The notes: generated from the sequence alone by a model not told the origin. Numbered from the stretch's first letter, positions 1 through 9,645 are shown. The stretch: 54,335 nt of DNA from an uncultured Eubacteriales bacterium (GCA_948938605.1 CARAIG010000065.1:1-54335); one strand, 5' to 3'. A program made the numbers and translations.

Positions 1-536
1 TGAACGATAGCCGCATTAACAGCCGCTTCCGAAGTAAACGCTTTATTGCGGTAGATGTTGGCTTCCTTGCCGCTGTCAATGTAAGCAACGTATTTGCCGC
101 CGGTGCGACCGGCGCTTATCATTATTTTGTATACGTCTATGTAAAACAGCTCGGGGTGATCCATAAGGTACGAATCGCGCGCAGCGCCGAACGCCTTGGG
201 AATTTCCAAATCGCCGTCCTCTACCCACGCTTTGATTTGATCGGACGTGAGCACGTTTGTAAGATCGTACGAAATAACTCCCTTCTTAAAATCTCCAGAA
301 GCGTTAATTTCGTCTAGCACTTGATAAAATCTTTTAGCGAGCGCATAGGATTTTTGTTCGCCGTCGGTGCCCGTAATCGTTAGATTGTCGTAATAATACG
401 CATATGTTGTGTCCTCTGTTTCGGCAAACGCACCTACTATGCCGTTTGTCATAAAATACGCTAATCCCGAAATAAGGGAGAACGCGTACACTGCTACAAT
501 AAAAATTATTGCAATGCGTTTTTTTGTTGAAGTCAT
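1..536 (-). CDS. Secreted/surface protein, N-terminal part (runs off window edge)
   Basis: The reading frame is open from an ATG at 534-536 to the window edge, giving about 178 residues. The start is fixed by an AGGAGG four bases upstream (541-546 on the complement). The N-terminus (MTSTKKRIAIIF...) is one hydrophobic segment typical of a signal peptide or anchor. A soluble stretch follows, with AFGAARDSYLMDHPELFYID and a later TSEAAVNAAI. From memory, this style of domain precedes transglutaminase-like domains in large surface proteins of uncultured Clostridia, but the catalytic part would lie outside the window. The function is therefore open. It is divergent from the gene remnant at 784. 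What is seen is a secreted protein start; transglutaminase relatedness is inference. Confidence 0.7.
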   Translation of the reverse strand, partial: MTSTKKRIAIIFIVAVYAFSLISGLAYFMTNGIVGAFAETEDTTYAYYYDNLTITGTDGEQKSYALAKRFYQVLDEINASGDFKKGVISYDLTNVLTSDQIKAWVEDGDLEIPKAFGAARDSYLMDHPELFYIDVYKIMISAGRTGGKYVAYIDSGKEANIYRNKAFTSEAAVNAAIV

Positions 537-732
537 AAATCCTCCTAATTTCTTTTTGATAGTTAAAATGCTTTGTTTACAGATTATTTCTAATCTGCCT
601 ATACTATATATGATTTAGTGTGAGAGTGTCAAACCTTTTTGCTAAAATAACGTCCCTTTTATATGCATAACTATAACAATAGTAATGCAAAATCCGCCAT
701 TTAGAATATTATCGGATAATAATATTATACTA

Positions 733-769
733 ACGTTATAAAGCACTCAGCGCGCCGGTTTTATAACGT
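733..769. repeat. 9-bp perfect inverted repeat between divergent genes
   Basis: ACGTTATAA (733-741) is mirrored by TTATAACGT (761-769) around a 19-base GC-rich centre. It lies 14 bases before the first codon of the truncated-looking gene at 784, in an otherwise featureless 247-bp divergent spacer (537-783). It could be an operator, a cruciform or the scar of a lost element. I see no other signal in this spacer. Confidence 0.5.
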
Positions 770-783
770 AATAAGGCCTATTT

Positions 784-1248
784 GTGCCTTACATTATATG
801 CAAACTTGCTCTCGCTCCGTTAATAGAAAATAATTATATATTATCGTTTGCGCATGTGGTTGTTGTAAGATCCGTTCGTTTAAACGGAAAAGTTGTTGAT
901 GCTAAAAAGTACGCTAATGGCAAACTTACTCTTGCTAAAAGCGAAATCGATTCGAGCAATATGCTGGAAGTAAGTTTTGTAAGCCAAAAGTTTGCCGAAA
1001 GTTATTCCAGGATGGGCTTGAATATATACGGCGAGCATAAATCTGTAAACGTAGCAGGCATCGTAATCGGCGTAATTGTCGGCGTAATCGTTCTTGCGGG
1101 CGCAGGATTTGCGGCTTGGTGGTTCTTAATTAAAAATAAAAAACAACCCGCCGCAGCTTCCGCAAGCGGCAGTGCTAAAAAGTCTACCGCACCTAAGTCT
1201 AAATCAGGTACGGCTAAGTCCAAAACAAATAATACAAAGAAAAAATAA
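784..1248 (+). pseudogene. C-terminal remnant of a membrane-anchored surface protein
   Basis: The frame gives 154 residues from a GTG with no recognisable ribosome binding site. The first ~28 residues look like random coding. From about residue 29 (VRLNGKVVDAKKYANG) the sequence becomes a plausible beta-rich extracellular domain tail. Then comes one transmembrane helix (about residues 90-116, VAGIVIGVIVGVIVLAGAGF) and a Lys/Ala/Ser-rich basic tail, which places the C-terminus in the cytoplasm. A strong terminator follows directly. The good 3' half, the missing start signals and the inverted repeat just upstream suggest that a longer gene lost its 5' part. A short functional anchor protein is possible. 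I do not recognise the family. Confidence 0.4.
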
Positions 1249-1260
1249 CTCAAATAACAA

Positions 1261-1293
1261 AAAGGCGTTGATTATAAGTCAACGCCTTTATTG
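1261..1293 (+). terminator. Rho-independent terminator after the 784-1248 remnant
   Basis: AAAGGCGTTGA (1261-1271) pairs perfectly with TCAACGCCTTT (1279-1289) around a 7-base loop, followed by ATTGTT. The 134 bases from here to the end of the lacI-type gene contain nothing else I can name. Confidence 0.9.
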
Positions 1294-1427
1294 TTATCCG
1301 TAGTGCAACCGAATGTGAGCAAGCATATTTAATGGCATATCGGTTTATAATTATCCGCGTTTTGTTGAATTATGTAAAACGCATTTTATCTTAACATAAT
1401 GTTTATTTAATATATTTAAATATATTT

Positions 1428-2366
1428 TTAATAATTGTAATCTATTTCTTTTACGGGGACTTTTATATTCTGATCGGTTCCGTGTTCGAATTTTTTTATC
1501 ATTGTGTAAACAGCAGTGGACGCCCAGTATTTTCGGTCGACCTTAGCTGTAACAAAACGGCATCCGTCTTTTGGCGGTACGCCGTCAAAACCCGTAACAA
1601 TAATGTTTTTGCGGATATTTTGACGTTTCAATTCGGTTATAATACCCATTGCGGTTTCGTCGTTTGCGCAAATAATAGCGTCAGGCAATGCCGATTCCTC
1701 TAAGATAAAACGGCAAGCTTTAATTCCGCCCTCGAACGAGAAGTCCGTTTGCAACAGCGAACTTTCGGACGTGGCAATTTTGTTATCATCCAACGCTTTG
1801 ATAAAACCGTTATAACGCAGTCTGCTTTCAAACGATTCTTTCGGACCGCCTATAAAAACAAAACTTTTTGCGCCTGCATTCAGCGCATACAATGTTGTTT
1901 CGTAGCATCCGCCGAAGTTATCCAATGTCACGCGCGAAGTATTGTCAATTGTCGTTTCTCTGTCCATAACTACTACGGGTATCCGTCTGTTGGTCATTTT
2001 AATTATATCATTGGTGGAAACGCGCGAATTTAGCACAAACAGTCCGTCCAACCATTTAATTTGCGATATATTTGAACCAAGGTAAATCATTAATTCGCAA
2101 TTGTTTACTTTAAGGGTGCTTTTCATTTCGGAAATCAATTCGTTGTAAATTCCCCCGCTAAGCGAGTTAATGCACAGTACTACTTGTTTAAGGTAATCTC
2201 CCGACGAAGTAGTGCGCCCGCTTTTGCCCGTATATCCCAGTTCGCGTGCAGCGTCAATTACCCGTTGCCTTGTAGCAGGGGGAATGCGCTGATCGTTATT
2301 TAGCGAGTAAGATACCGTTGTAACGGAAAGTCCCAAATGCTCCGCAATATCTGTTAGCCGTATCAT
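1428..2366 (-). CDS. LacI-family transcriptional regulator
   Basis: A 312-residue DNA-binding regulator, divergent from the glucan locus and very likely its repressor. The N-terminus MIRLTDIAEHLGLSVTTVSY is the classic LacI helix-turn-helix (residues 4-25), followed by the hinge region (DAARELGYTGK). The rest (about 60-312) is a periplasmic-binding-protein-like effector domain with the usual VVVMDRE, DNFGG and VTGFDG landmarks. I place the start at 2366 because GGAG lies six bases ahead of it; a longer frame to 2414 adds 16 residues without such a site. The effector is presumably a sugar from the locus. If the promoter segment at 2748-2947 inverts, its promoter would read into this gene. Confidence 0.92.
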   Translation of the reverse strand: MIRLTDIAEHLGLSVTTVSYSLNNDQRIPPATRQRVIDAARELGYTGKSGRTTSSGDYLKQVVLCINSLSGGIYNELISEMKSTLKVNNCELMIYLGSNISQIKWLDGLFVLNSRVSTNDIIKMTNRRIPVVVMDRETTIDNTSRVTLDNFGGCYETTLYALNAGAKSFVFIGGPKESFESRLRYNGFIKALDDNKIATSESSLLQTDFSFEGGIKACRFILEESALPDAIICANDETAMGIITELKRQNIRKNIIVTGFDGVPPKDGCRFVTAKVDRKYWASTAVYTMIKKFEHGTDQNIKVPVKEIDYNY

Positions 2367-2700
2367 AGTTAACTCCAAATTGAATTTTTGTAATATGTTA
2401 CATACCGCACGCAAAAAAAGTGAATTAAAAATTCATAACTGATTGCGTGACGTGATGTATAGCGGTGGTTTTATTATTGTAATTGTAATTAAACATATTT
2501 AAATATACTTTCTTTATTATATATAAAAACAATATTTATACTTAAAGCGTTTATGCGATGTATGCAGTATTCTATCGCACACAAATAATATATTTTTACA
2601 TCTACAATTACTTTGTCGCGTGATACGATGTAATAGCAAGTGATTAGCAGTAGTTAATCGTTGTAAAACGTCAATAGTAATGGCTCGTATACCATTATAT

Positions 2701-2718
2701 CAATTGTAAACGTTATTG
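2701..2718. promoter_or_regulatory. Candidate LacI-type operator half-dyad
   Basis: CAAT and ATTG flank a TGTAAACGTT core, giving an imperfect dyad with the central CG typical of LacI/CcpA-family operators. It lies 30 bp outside the left inverted-repeat arm and about 80 bp upstream of the -35 of the operon promoter. It resembles a cre site with one mismatch in the right half. Assignment to the adjacent LacI protein is inference. Confidence 0.3.
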
Positions 2719-2747
2719 TAAATAGATTTTGGCTAAAATTAACGCAT

Positions 2748-2947
2748 TTTTTCAATAATTTCAATGAAATTTCAATAAATTAAATATAAAAACCCCCTTG
2801 AAATTGTATTGTATTTATGTTATAATCACAAATAATATGAGATATTTTACCCTAAATATTGACGGTTGCACTTATTTTTTTTTAATCCATACAATAGGTG
2901 TAATTTCCGTTGTACAGTAAAGTATTTTCATTGAAATTATTGAAAAA
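2748..2947. repeat. 22-bp perfect inverted repeats enclosing the operon promoter (candidate inverton)
   Basis: The left arm is 2748-2769 and the right arm is 2926-2947. They are identical over 22 bases in inverted orientation, with 156 bp between them. The enclosed DNA holds the sigma-A promoter of the glucan operon pointing right. Size and layout match known site-specific invertible promoters in Clostridia, such as the C. difficile flg and cwpV switches with about 21-bp repeats. Each arm contains TTTCAAT-type half sites; the left side has three and the right two in mirror orientation. A regulator-binding function is therefore an alternative. Arm centres are 178 bp apart, about 17 helical turns, which would also suit DNA looping. 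No recombinase gene is in the window. Confidence 0.75.
2798..2826 (+). promoter_or_regulatory. Sigma-A promoter of the glucan operon
   Basis: TTGAAA (2798-2803), a 17-base spacer and TATAAT (2821-2826). The predicted start is near 2833, leaving an untranslated leader of about 137 bases that crosses the right inverted-repeat arm before the GAGG ribosome binding site (2956-2959). A second, poorer candidate (TTGACG, then TTTAAT after 16 bases) lies inside the same segment in the same direction. Confidence 0.85.
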
Positions 2948-2969
2948 TATCCATTGAGGTTTAAGTAGT

Positions 2970-5319
2970 ATGTTAAGTAACAAATACGGGAGGTTTTCTC
3001 CCGACGGCAAGGAGTTTATAATTACAAATCCCAAAACACCCCGTCCTTGGGTTAACGTTATCAGTAACGGCGATTACTCTATTATAGTAACGCAAACCGG
3101 GGGGGGGGTATTCGTTTCGAGGCAATGCCGAACAAAATAGGCTGACTCGCAGTTTCCAGGATATTATAAAGGATAACTGGGGTAAATATTTTTATATACG
3201 CGATTTACAAAGCGGTGAATTTTGGTCTAGCGGAATGTTGCCTATCAAGGATGACAACGACACTTACGAAATTCGCCACGGCATAGGTTACAGCGTTCTT
3301 ACCCGTACAAGTCACGGTATCAAGTCTGTGTTGACGCAGTACGTATCGGCTGATAAGCCTATGGAATATATGGTGTTGGAATTGGAAAACTTGACCGATT
3401 CCAAACGCGAACTGGACGTAACGGGTTATTTCGAATGGGCTTGCGGAATGGCGTTCGACACTCACCGCGAATTCCAAAGACTATTCTACGATTTACAATT
3501 TGACAAAAAACTTAATTCTATAACCGTCAATAAGTGCCTGTGGGGCTTCCCCGACGAAAAGGGAAGGTACAACAATGACACATGGCCTTATACGGCTTTT
3601 TTCGCATGTTCCGAGCGTGCCGATTCTTTCGATTGCGACAAAACCACTTTTATAGGTATGTATCGCGACGAAAAAACGCCCCTTGCTATGGAACAGCAGC
3701 ATTTAGCGGGCAGTTGCGGCAGATATTGCGAACCTGTTGCCGCTTTACGCGTCAAATGCAATCTTGACGGACTGCAACGCAAAACAATCGTCTTTAACTT
3801 AGGTATGGCTAAGATTGGCGAAGAAGACTACGTTGCATTAATTAAAAATAATTCTGTTAAAGACGCCGCAAGGGAACTTGACGGTGCTAAAACTATGTGG
3901 AAAGACTTGTTGCAAAACGAAGTAGTATCTTCGTGCGACGAGTCTTTTGACGTTATGACGAACACTTGGACTAAATATCAAGCGTTATCGGGCAGAATGT
4001 GGGCAAAAGCAGGGTATTACCAAATTTCCGGCGGTATCGGTTACCGCGATCAGTTGCAGGACAGCTTAATAGGATTGGAAAGCAAGCCGGAATTAACCCG
4101 CCGTCAAATACTGTTGCACGCAAGCAAGCAATTCAATCAAGGCGACGTGCTTCACTGGTGGCTGACCTATAATAACGCAGGTCCACGCACAAAATGTTCG
4201 GACGACTTTTTGTGGCTGCCGTTTACCGTTGTCAATTATCTTGCGGAAACGGCAGATACATCGGTGTTGGACGTTAACGTTCCGTTTTTGGACGGCGGCG
4301 AAGGCTCGGTTTACGAACACTGCAAACGTGCAATTTTGTACAGTTTCAGTATGACGTCTCAACGCGGCGTTCCCCTTATGGGCGCGCACGACTGGAACGA
4401 CGGCTTGTCCGCAATGGGACACGGACTAAAAGGCGAAAGTTTTTGGGTTGCGGAATTCCTTTATTGGATAATTACCCGTTTTGACAAGATTGCCGAATTT
4501 AAGGATGACGCGGAATTTGCTAAGCAAATGCGCGAACACGCAGTTTCCGTCAAGGAAAACTTTAACAAATACGGCTGGGACGGCGAATGGTTTTTGCAAG
4601 GTACAAACGACCTTGGCGAAAAAGTGGGCAGTCACGAATGCGCCGAAGGCAAAATTTTCCTTAACCCGCAAATTTGGGCGGTTATTTCGGATATCACCGA
4701 CGACGAACGCAAACGTATTGCAATGAAGTCCGTTCAAAAGTATTTACTGCGCGATTACGGCGCATTGTTGTTGTATCCCGAATACAAAACCCCGCATACC
4801 GAAATCGGCTATATAACAAGGTATGCTCCGGGGCTTCGCGAAAACGGCGGCGTGTACACGCACGCAGGCACTTGGGCTGTTTGGGCGTTTGCTTTAATGG
4901 GCGACTACGAAAACGCCTACAAAGCATATGCGGGAATATGTCCGCCTAACCGTTGCGCCGATATCGACAAATATATGTCCGAACCTTACGTATTGCCGGG
5001 CAATTCCGACGGACCTAATTCGCCGTACTTCGGCAGGGGTAGTTGGAGTTGGTACAGCGGCTCCGCTCAATGGCTTCACCGCGTAGCGGTACAGTACGTA
5101 TTGGGCGTACGTCCTACGCGTGACGGGTTGCTTGTATCCCCCTGTATCCCCAAGCAATGGGACGGTTACAAATATGTGCGTAAGTTCCGCAATGCCGAAT
5201 ATACAATTGAAGTCAAGCGCACGGGCGTAAGCAAAATGGTAGTGGACGGCAAACAAATCGACGGAAACGTCGTACCCGATTTTAGAGAAGGCAAACACTC
5301 AGTAGAAGTGCAAATATAA
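2970..5319 (+). CDS. GH94-family glycoside phosphorylase, frameshifted at a G10 tract
   Basis: GH94 enzymes phosphorolyse beta-linked gluco-oligosaccharides to glucose 1-phosphate in the cytoplasm. The frame starts at ATG 2970 (GAGG ten bases upstream) and encodes MLSNKYGRFSPDGKEF. A run of ten G (3099-3108) then shifts it to a stop at 3138-3140. With nine G the frame runs on through TGGGYSFRGNAEQNRL into the long frame that is open to 5319, giving 782 residues, the normal size for cellobiose- or chitobiose-type members. The catalytic Asp motif DWNDG sits near residues 474-478 of the restored protein, with GGIGYRDQLQDS and NGGVYTHAGTW also conserved. Characterised 1,2-beta-oligoglucan phosphorylases are longer (over 1000 residues), so the exact linkage is unknown. 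Either phase variation or a sequencing error explains the shift. Confidence 0.88.
3099..3108 (+). repeat. Homopolymeric G10 tract within the GH94 coding sequence
   Basis: Ten consecutive G begin exactly at codon 44. Nine would keep the conserved GH94 frame (three glycines), while ten truncate the protein at 56 residues. Tracts of this length are hotspots for slipped-strand mispairing and also for sequencing or assembly errors. Confidence 0.85.
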
Positions 5320-5334
5320 TTTTAGGAGGACGAT

Positions 5335-6729
5335 ATGAACAAAAAACTAGCTTTGATTATAGCGCTTGTAATGGTAGTAAGCGTATGCGCGGTTCTTTTT
5401 GTCGCGTGTGATGAAACTTACGACCTTACATACGTTTCGTGGAATTTAGGTACCGAAGCAGGCAATAACACCGAACGTAAAATGATTAAGGCATTTGAAG
5501 AAGAGTACAATGTCAAAGTGAAAATTATGGAAGCAGGTGCAGGCAACAACTACGATCCCGCTTTGGACGCTTATGCTGCCCGCAACAATATGCCCGACGT
5601 TTTTATGACTAGTAATATCGACTATGTTTTAAGGAATAATTTTGCCGCCGATATTACCGAATTTGTAAACGGCGACGCTTCGGGCGATTGGGACAAAATA
5701 CCTTCCGCAATCGAACAGTCTACCCATTATAAAAGCGGTATTTACGCAGTTCCGTTTTCTATGCATATGATGGGCTATTTCGTCAACGTCGATTTGCTTG
5801 AAGAACTTAACCTTTCCAACGAGTTGAACGCTTTGGTTGAAAACTTTACGTTTGAAGGATTTAAAAATCTTGTTTCGGCTGTAAAAGGTCAAAATAACGG
5901 TTCGGGCGCAAAATGTATCGGTTTAAGCGCCGAAGATACTATTATCGAATGGTATCCTGCCGCATTGAACGAAAATTACGGATGGTTTACATGGGACGGT
6001 GAACAATACCATCTTGACGGAAGCGAATTTGCTACTGCTATGCAGGAAGCCGCGTCGCTTCGTTTAAATAAATTAACGTACGACAGTCTTAATGACGAAG
6101 ACCGCGCAGACGACTTCGAAGGCGTTGACGGTGCCGTTCAATTGTGGGATCAAGGCAGACTTGCTATCCGTTGGGGTTCCACATACGAAGCTCCTAATAT
6201 GCTTACTATGAACCCGCAAATGAACCTTATGTTTTTGGGTGTCCCCGGCGGCAGAACACCTATCGTTCCCGATTACTTGGCAATTTCTTCTTCGTGCAAA
6301 AACAAGCAATTGGCGTATGATTTTGCTAAATGGATGAGTTTTTCGCCCAAGGGAATAATGAAGCGTATCGAATTGGACAACACCCGTATGCCTAACACAT
6401 TGCCGTTAATTACCGACGACAGCGTTATCGAAGCGTATTTCGACAAATACACGTCGGTAAGCGGAATTCTCGAAAAGTACGATTCTTTGGATAAAGGCAT
6501 AGTTCAATCCGTAAAAGTCGTTCCCGGTTATAGACTGGCTAGATGGGACTATAAAACGGGTATACAGATAACTAAGGACGGCGAAACCATTGAAAATTGC
6601 AACATCGGACAATTGTTAGACGCTTGCCGTACAGGTGAAGCAACATTAGCCGACTATGCAAATCAAATTAATGCGTTTGCAAATCAACAATATGCTGCTG
6701 CGGTAGCAAAATACAAAAACTATAATTAA
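5335..6729 (+). CDS. ABC sugar-binding lipoprotein (family 1 SBP)
   Basis: A 464-residue extracellular solute-binding protein. The signal peptide ends in a lipobox-like FVAC with the acylated Cys at 25. The mature protein begins with the family hallmark DLTYVSWNLGTEAGNNTERK, then a long MalE/UgpB-type fold with PDVFMTSNIDYVLRNN (ligand cleft) and FAKWMSFSPKG near the C-terminus. AGGAGG lies six to seven bases before the ATG, and the gap to GH94 is 15 bp. It probably captures glucan oligosaccharides for one of the two permease pairs downstream. Two binding proteins in one operon could serve different chain lengths. Ligand identity is inference from context. Confidence 0.9.
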   Translation: MNKKLALIIALVMVVSVCAVLFVACDETYDLTYVSWNLGTEAGNNTERKMIKAFEEEYNVKVKIMEAGAGNNYDPALDAYAARNNMPDVFMTSNIDYVLRNNFAADITEFVNGDASGDWDKIPSAIEQSTHYKSGIYAVPFSMHMMGYFVNVDLLEELNLSNELNALVENFTFEGFKNLVSAVKGQNNGSGAKCIGLSAEDTIIEWYPAALNENYGWFTWDGEQYHLDGSEFATAMQEAASLRLNKLTYDSLNDEDRADDFEGVDGAVQLWDQGRLAIRWGSTYEAPNMLTMNPQMNLMFLGVPGGRTPIVPDYLAISSSCKNKQLAYDFAKWMSFSPKGIMKRIELDNTRMPNTLPLITDDSVIEAYFDKYTSVSGILEKYDSLDKGIVQSVKVVPGYRLARWDYKTGIQITKDGETIENCNIGQLLDACRTGEATLADYANQINAFANQQYAAAVAKYKNYN

Positions 6730-6743
6730 AAGATTTATAGGCA

Positions 6744-9641
6744 ATGAAAAACAAATTAAAAAACAGAATAGCGCTAGCGCTTGTGGCGGTTATGATACTT
6801 GCCATTGTTACGGCGACGTTAATTAGTTGTAATAAAGCCGATTTCGATTTTTCGGCGGTTACAGCCAATTGGGACGATGTTCAAACGTCCGCTAACGCTA
6901 ATATTAAGGCGTTAGCCGCGCTCGACGAAACGGACGGCAACATTACAACCGACAATTTCGGCTACGGTACGGAAGTTGCCCGTTTGGATTACGGTAAGTC
7001 CGCAACTTACTCAGTCGACGTTCCGACAGCGGACAGGTTGGCATTGTATGTCGACAGATATATAATGCACAACGGTCTGTCGGACAGCGAAGTGGAAATT
7101 TCAGTTAACGGTACGGTTGTTTCGGAACGTTCGTCTCTTAAAGCGTTGTGGCGCAACAGCAGCGACGAGTTTGCCACCGACCGTTTCGGCAACGAAATCG
7201 TTCCCGTTCAAACCAAATTGGACGAATGGACGTCGGACTACTTGTATGAGTACGACTATGTTACTGTACTTCCGCCCGTGTATTCTTTTAACAGCGGCAA
7301 AAACACCGTCAAAATAACGGTAGTGTCGGGCGGCGAAATTTTAATAGGCAATATCGAATTGCGTTCGGTAACTATGCCCGACGACTATGCAACTTACAAA
7401 GCGCAGTATGAAGGCAAGTCCGCAGGGAAAGAAGCCTGCACTGTGGAAGCGGAAAACGTTTTATATAAAAATACTCTTTCGGCGGTTCCCACAAGCAATT
7501 CGGCAATCAACATCACGCCTTACGATACTTACGCATCGCGTTTAAACACAATTTCGGGTTTTGACAGCCCCGAACAAATTTTGACGTACAAGGTAACCGC
7601 TGCGACTACGGGCTTGTATAACTTGTCCTTAAATGTCCGCAACGACAACTCTAACCGTACGGTTTATGTCCAAATTTTTGTGGACGGCGAAACTCCTTTT
7701 AAGGAATTGCTCCGTTATCCTATTGTGGAAAACGGCGAATTTCAAAACCACACTTTAGGCGGTGAAAGCAATTTCGATTTTTATTTGACGGCAGGTACGC
7801 ATACTGTTTCCGTTAAGATAGACGGCAGTGCAACCGCTTCGATGCAAAAAGAAATAAGCGAATCCATCGACAAACTTAACGGAGTGTATCTTGACTTAAA
7901 GCAAATTGCAGGCACTGTTAGCGACGGCAACCGCGAATGGGACGTTGACAACGACTTCCCCGGCGTTACCGACCGTTTGCAGACGGAAATCGATCGTTTA
8001 GGTACGCTTTACGAAAAGTTGCAAGCGGTAAACGGAACGGATGTTAACTATCAGGCGTTAATACTTATTTCCACTGCCAAGCAAGCCCTTGAAGGCTTAA
8101 TGAAGCGTCCTGCTTATATTCCCAACAAGTATGCCCAAATAGCGGAAGGCAGCGGTTCGATAGTCCAAACATTGGCTAACGCGCTGTCCGACATTAAATC
8201 GACTGCTTTGCAATTAGATAAAATAGTGCTGCACCCGTCGGCAACCGAAAGCGGAATCGAACGCAGCAGCGGATGGAAAGCGTTTGCCGAAGGAACCAAA
8301 AAGTTTTTCCACAGTTTCTTTGCGGACTATTCCAACGTAACGGACGACGCCAAAACAATCCAAGTATGGGTTGCGCGTTCGCGCCAGTACGTAGATTTAA
8401 TGCAGCAAATGATCGATGCGTCCGACTTCGAACAGCGTACCGGTTACAAAGTGCGTTTTTCGCTGTTGACTGACGAAGGCAAATTGATTCTTTCTAACGC
8501 GGCGGGTATTGCTCCCGACGTAGTTACGGGTATTTCAAGTTGGCTGCCTTACGAAATGGGTATCCGCGACTTAACGGTTGACCTTACTGAATTTTCCGAT
8601 TACGGCGAAGTTATCGACAGATTTTCCGAAGGCGCAATGATATCGTTAATCGCCGACGGCAGGGGGTTGGCGCTTCCCGAAACTCAGGACTTTTACGTAA
8701 TGTACTACCGCCAAGATATTTTGGACAGGTACAACATTGCATTGCCCGACACTTGGGACGACGTAACCGACATACTGCCGACTTTGCAAAGATACGGACT
8801 TAATTTCTATATTCCGTTATCTACTTCAACGTCGTCAAAGTCCATTATGACGACTGCGCCGTTCATTTACCAAAAGGGTAACGGATTGTTCACATCCGAC
8901 GGAACGGCGACTACGATAGCCGAGGAAAACGGGCTTGACGCAATAAAGTATATGACCGAACTGTACACAGTGTACGGTCTTCCTCAGCAAGTAAGCAACT
9001 TCTTCGACAGTTTCCGCAACGGAAGTCTGCCTATCGGCGTTTCAACATTCGAAACGTATATCCGTTTAAGTATGGCAGCTCCCGAAATCGCCGGCAAATG
9101 GGGCATTGCTTTGTCACCCGGTTTTTACGATCCGGCACTTGGCGAAGTTGCCCGTTGGCAAACTGGTAGCGCAACATCTATGACTCTGCTTAAAAGCGGC
9201 AGCGACGAAAAGGACGCCGCCGGTTGGGAGTTGTTGAAGTGGTGGTCGTCGGAAGAAGTGCAGACGGAGTATATGAACCGTCTAACAATGATTTACGGCA
9301 AAAACTATATTTGGAACAGCGCAAATTTGGGCGCGTTCAACAATTCAGTCGCATTCAGCACGCAGGATAAAGCTGTAATTATGGAACAATGGCAATGGAT
9401 GCGCGAAGTACCCAAAGTACCCGGTTGGTATATGTTGGAGCGCGAACTGTCTAACGCCTGGAACAGCATAGTAATAGACGGCGAAAACACCCGTTCGGTA
9501 GTGGAAAACGCCGTAACCAATATCGATAAGGAACTCAAACGTAAACTGGAAGAATTCGGGTATATCAAAAACGGTCAAACCGTCAAGGAATACCAAGTGA
9601 CAACGCTCGAATATATTCGCAAATTAAAGGAAGGAGGTTGA
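6744..9641 (+). CDS. Multidomain lipoprotein: jelly-roll modules fused to a sugar-binding protein
   Basis: A 965-residue lipoprotein (lipobox LISC, Cys29), about twice the length of a normal binding protein. Residues ~75-208 and ~229-362 look like two beta-sandwich modules; the second has the YNLSLNVRND...VQIFVDG style of CBM6-like domains. Residues ~370-520 are helical. From about residue 538 (TIQVWVARSRQYVDLMQQMI) the rest is a family 1 solute-binding protein, with PDVVTGISSW and the YYRQDILDRYNIALPDTWDDV region. It probably tethers polymeric or long oligosaccharide at the surface and passes it to a permease. Module assignment is by fold-like pattern, not by alignment. The ribosome binding site is weak (AGG), so coupling to the gene 15 bp upstream is likely. 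Confidence 0.87.
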   Translation: MKNKLKNRIALALVAVMILAIVTATLISCNKADFDFSAVTANWDDVQTSANANIKALAALDETDGNITTDNFGYGTEVARLDYGKSATYSVDVPTADRLALYVDRYIMHNGLSDSEVEISVNGTVVSERSSLKALWRNSSDEFATDRFGNEIVPVQTKLDEWTSDYLYEYDYVTVLPPVYSFNSGKNTVKITVVSGGEILIGNIELRSVTMPDDYATYKAQYEGKSAGKEACTVEAENVLYKNTLSAVPTSNSAINITPYDTYASRLNTISGFDSPEQILTYKVTAATTGLYNLSLNVRNDNSNRTVYVQIFVDGETPFKELLRYPIVENGEFQNHTLGGESNFDFYLTAGTHTVSVKIDGSATASMQKEISESIDKLNGVYLDLKQIAGTVSDGNREWDVDNDFPGVTDRLQTEIDRLGTLYEKLQAVNGTDVNYQALILISTAKQALEGLMKRPAYIPNKYAQIAEGSGSIVQTLANALSDIKSTALQLDKIVLHPSATESGIERSSGWKAFAEGTKKFFHSFFADYSNVTDDAKTIQVWVARSRQYVDLMQQMIDASDFEQRTGYKVRFSLLTDEGKLILSNAAGIAPDVVTGISSWLPYEMGIRDLTVDLTEFSDYGEVIDRFSEGAMISLIADGRGLALPETQDFYVMYYRQDILDRYNIALPDTWDDVTDILPTLQRYGLNFYIPLSTSTSSKSIMTTAPFIYQKGNGLFTSDGTATTIAEENGLDAIKYMTELYTVYGLPQQVSNFFDSFRNGSLPIGVSTFETYIRLSMAAPEIAGKWGIALSPGFYDPALGEVARWQTGSATSMTLLKSGSDEKDAAGWELLKWWSSEEVQTEYMNRLTMIYGKNYIWNSANLGAFNNSVAFSTQDKAVIMEQWQWMREVPKVPGWYMLERELSNAWNSIVIDGENTRSVVENAVTNIDKELKRKLEEFGYIKNGQTVKEYQVTTLEYIRKLKEGG

Positions 9642-9645
9642 CGAT

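Noticed and set aside
2748..2947. Insertion-sequence ends as the explanation for the inverted repeats
   Set aside because: Only 156 bp lie between them with no coding sequence, no target-site duplication is visible, and a functional promoter is inside. A MITE cannot be fully excluded, but the promoter switch explains more.
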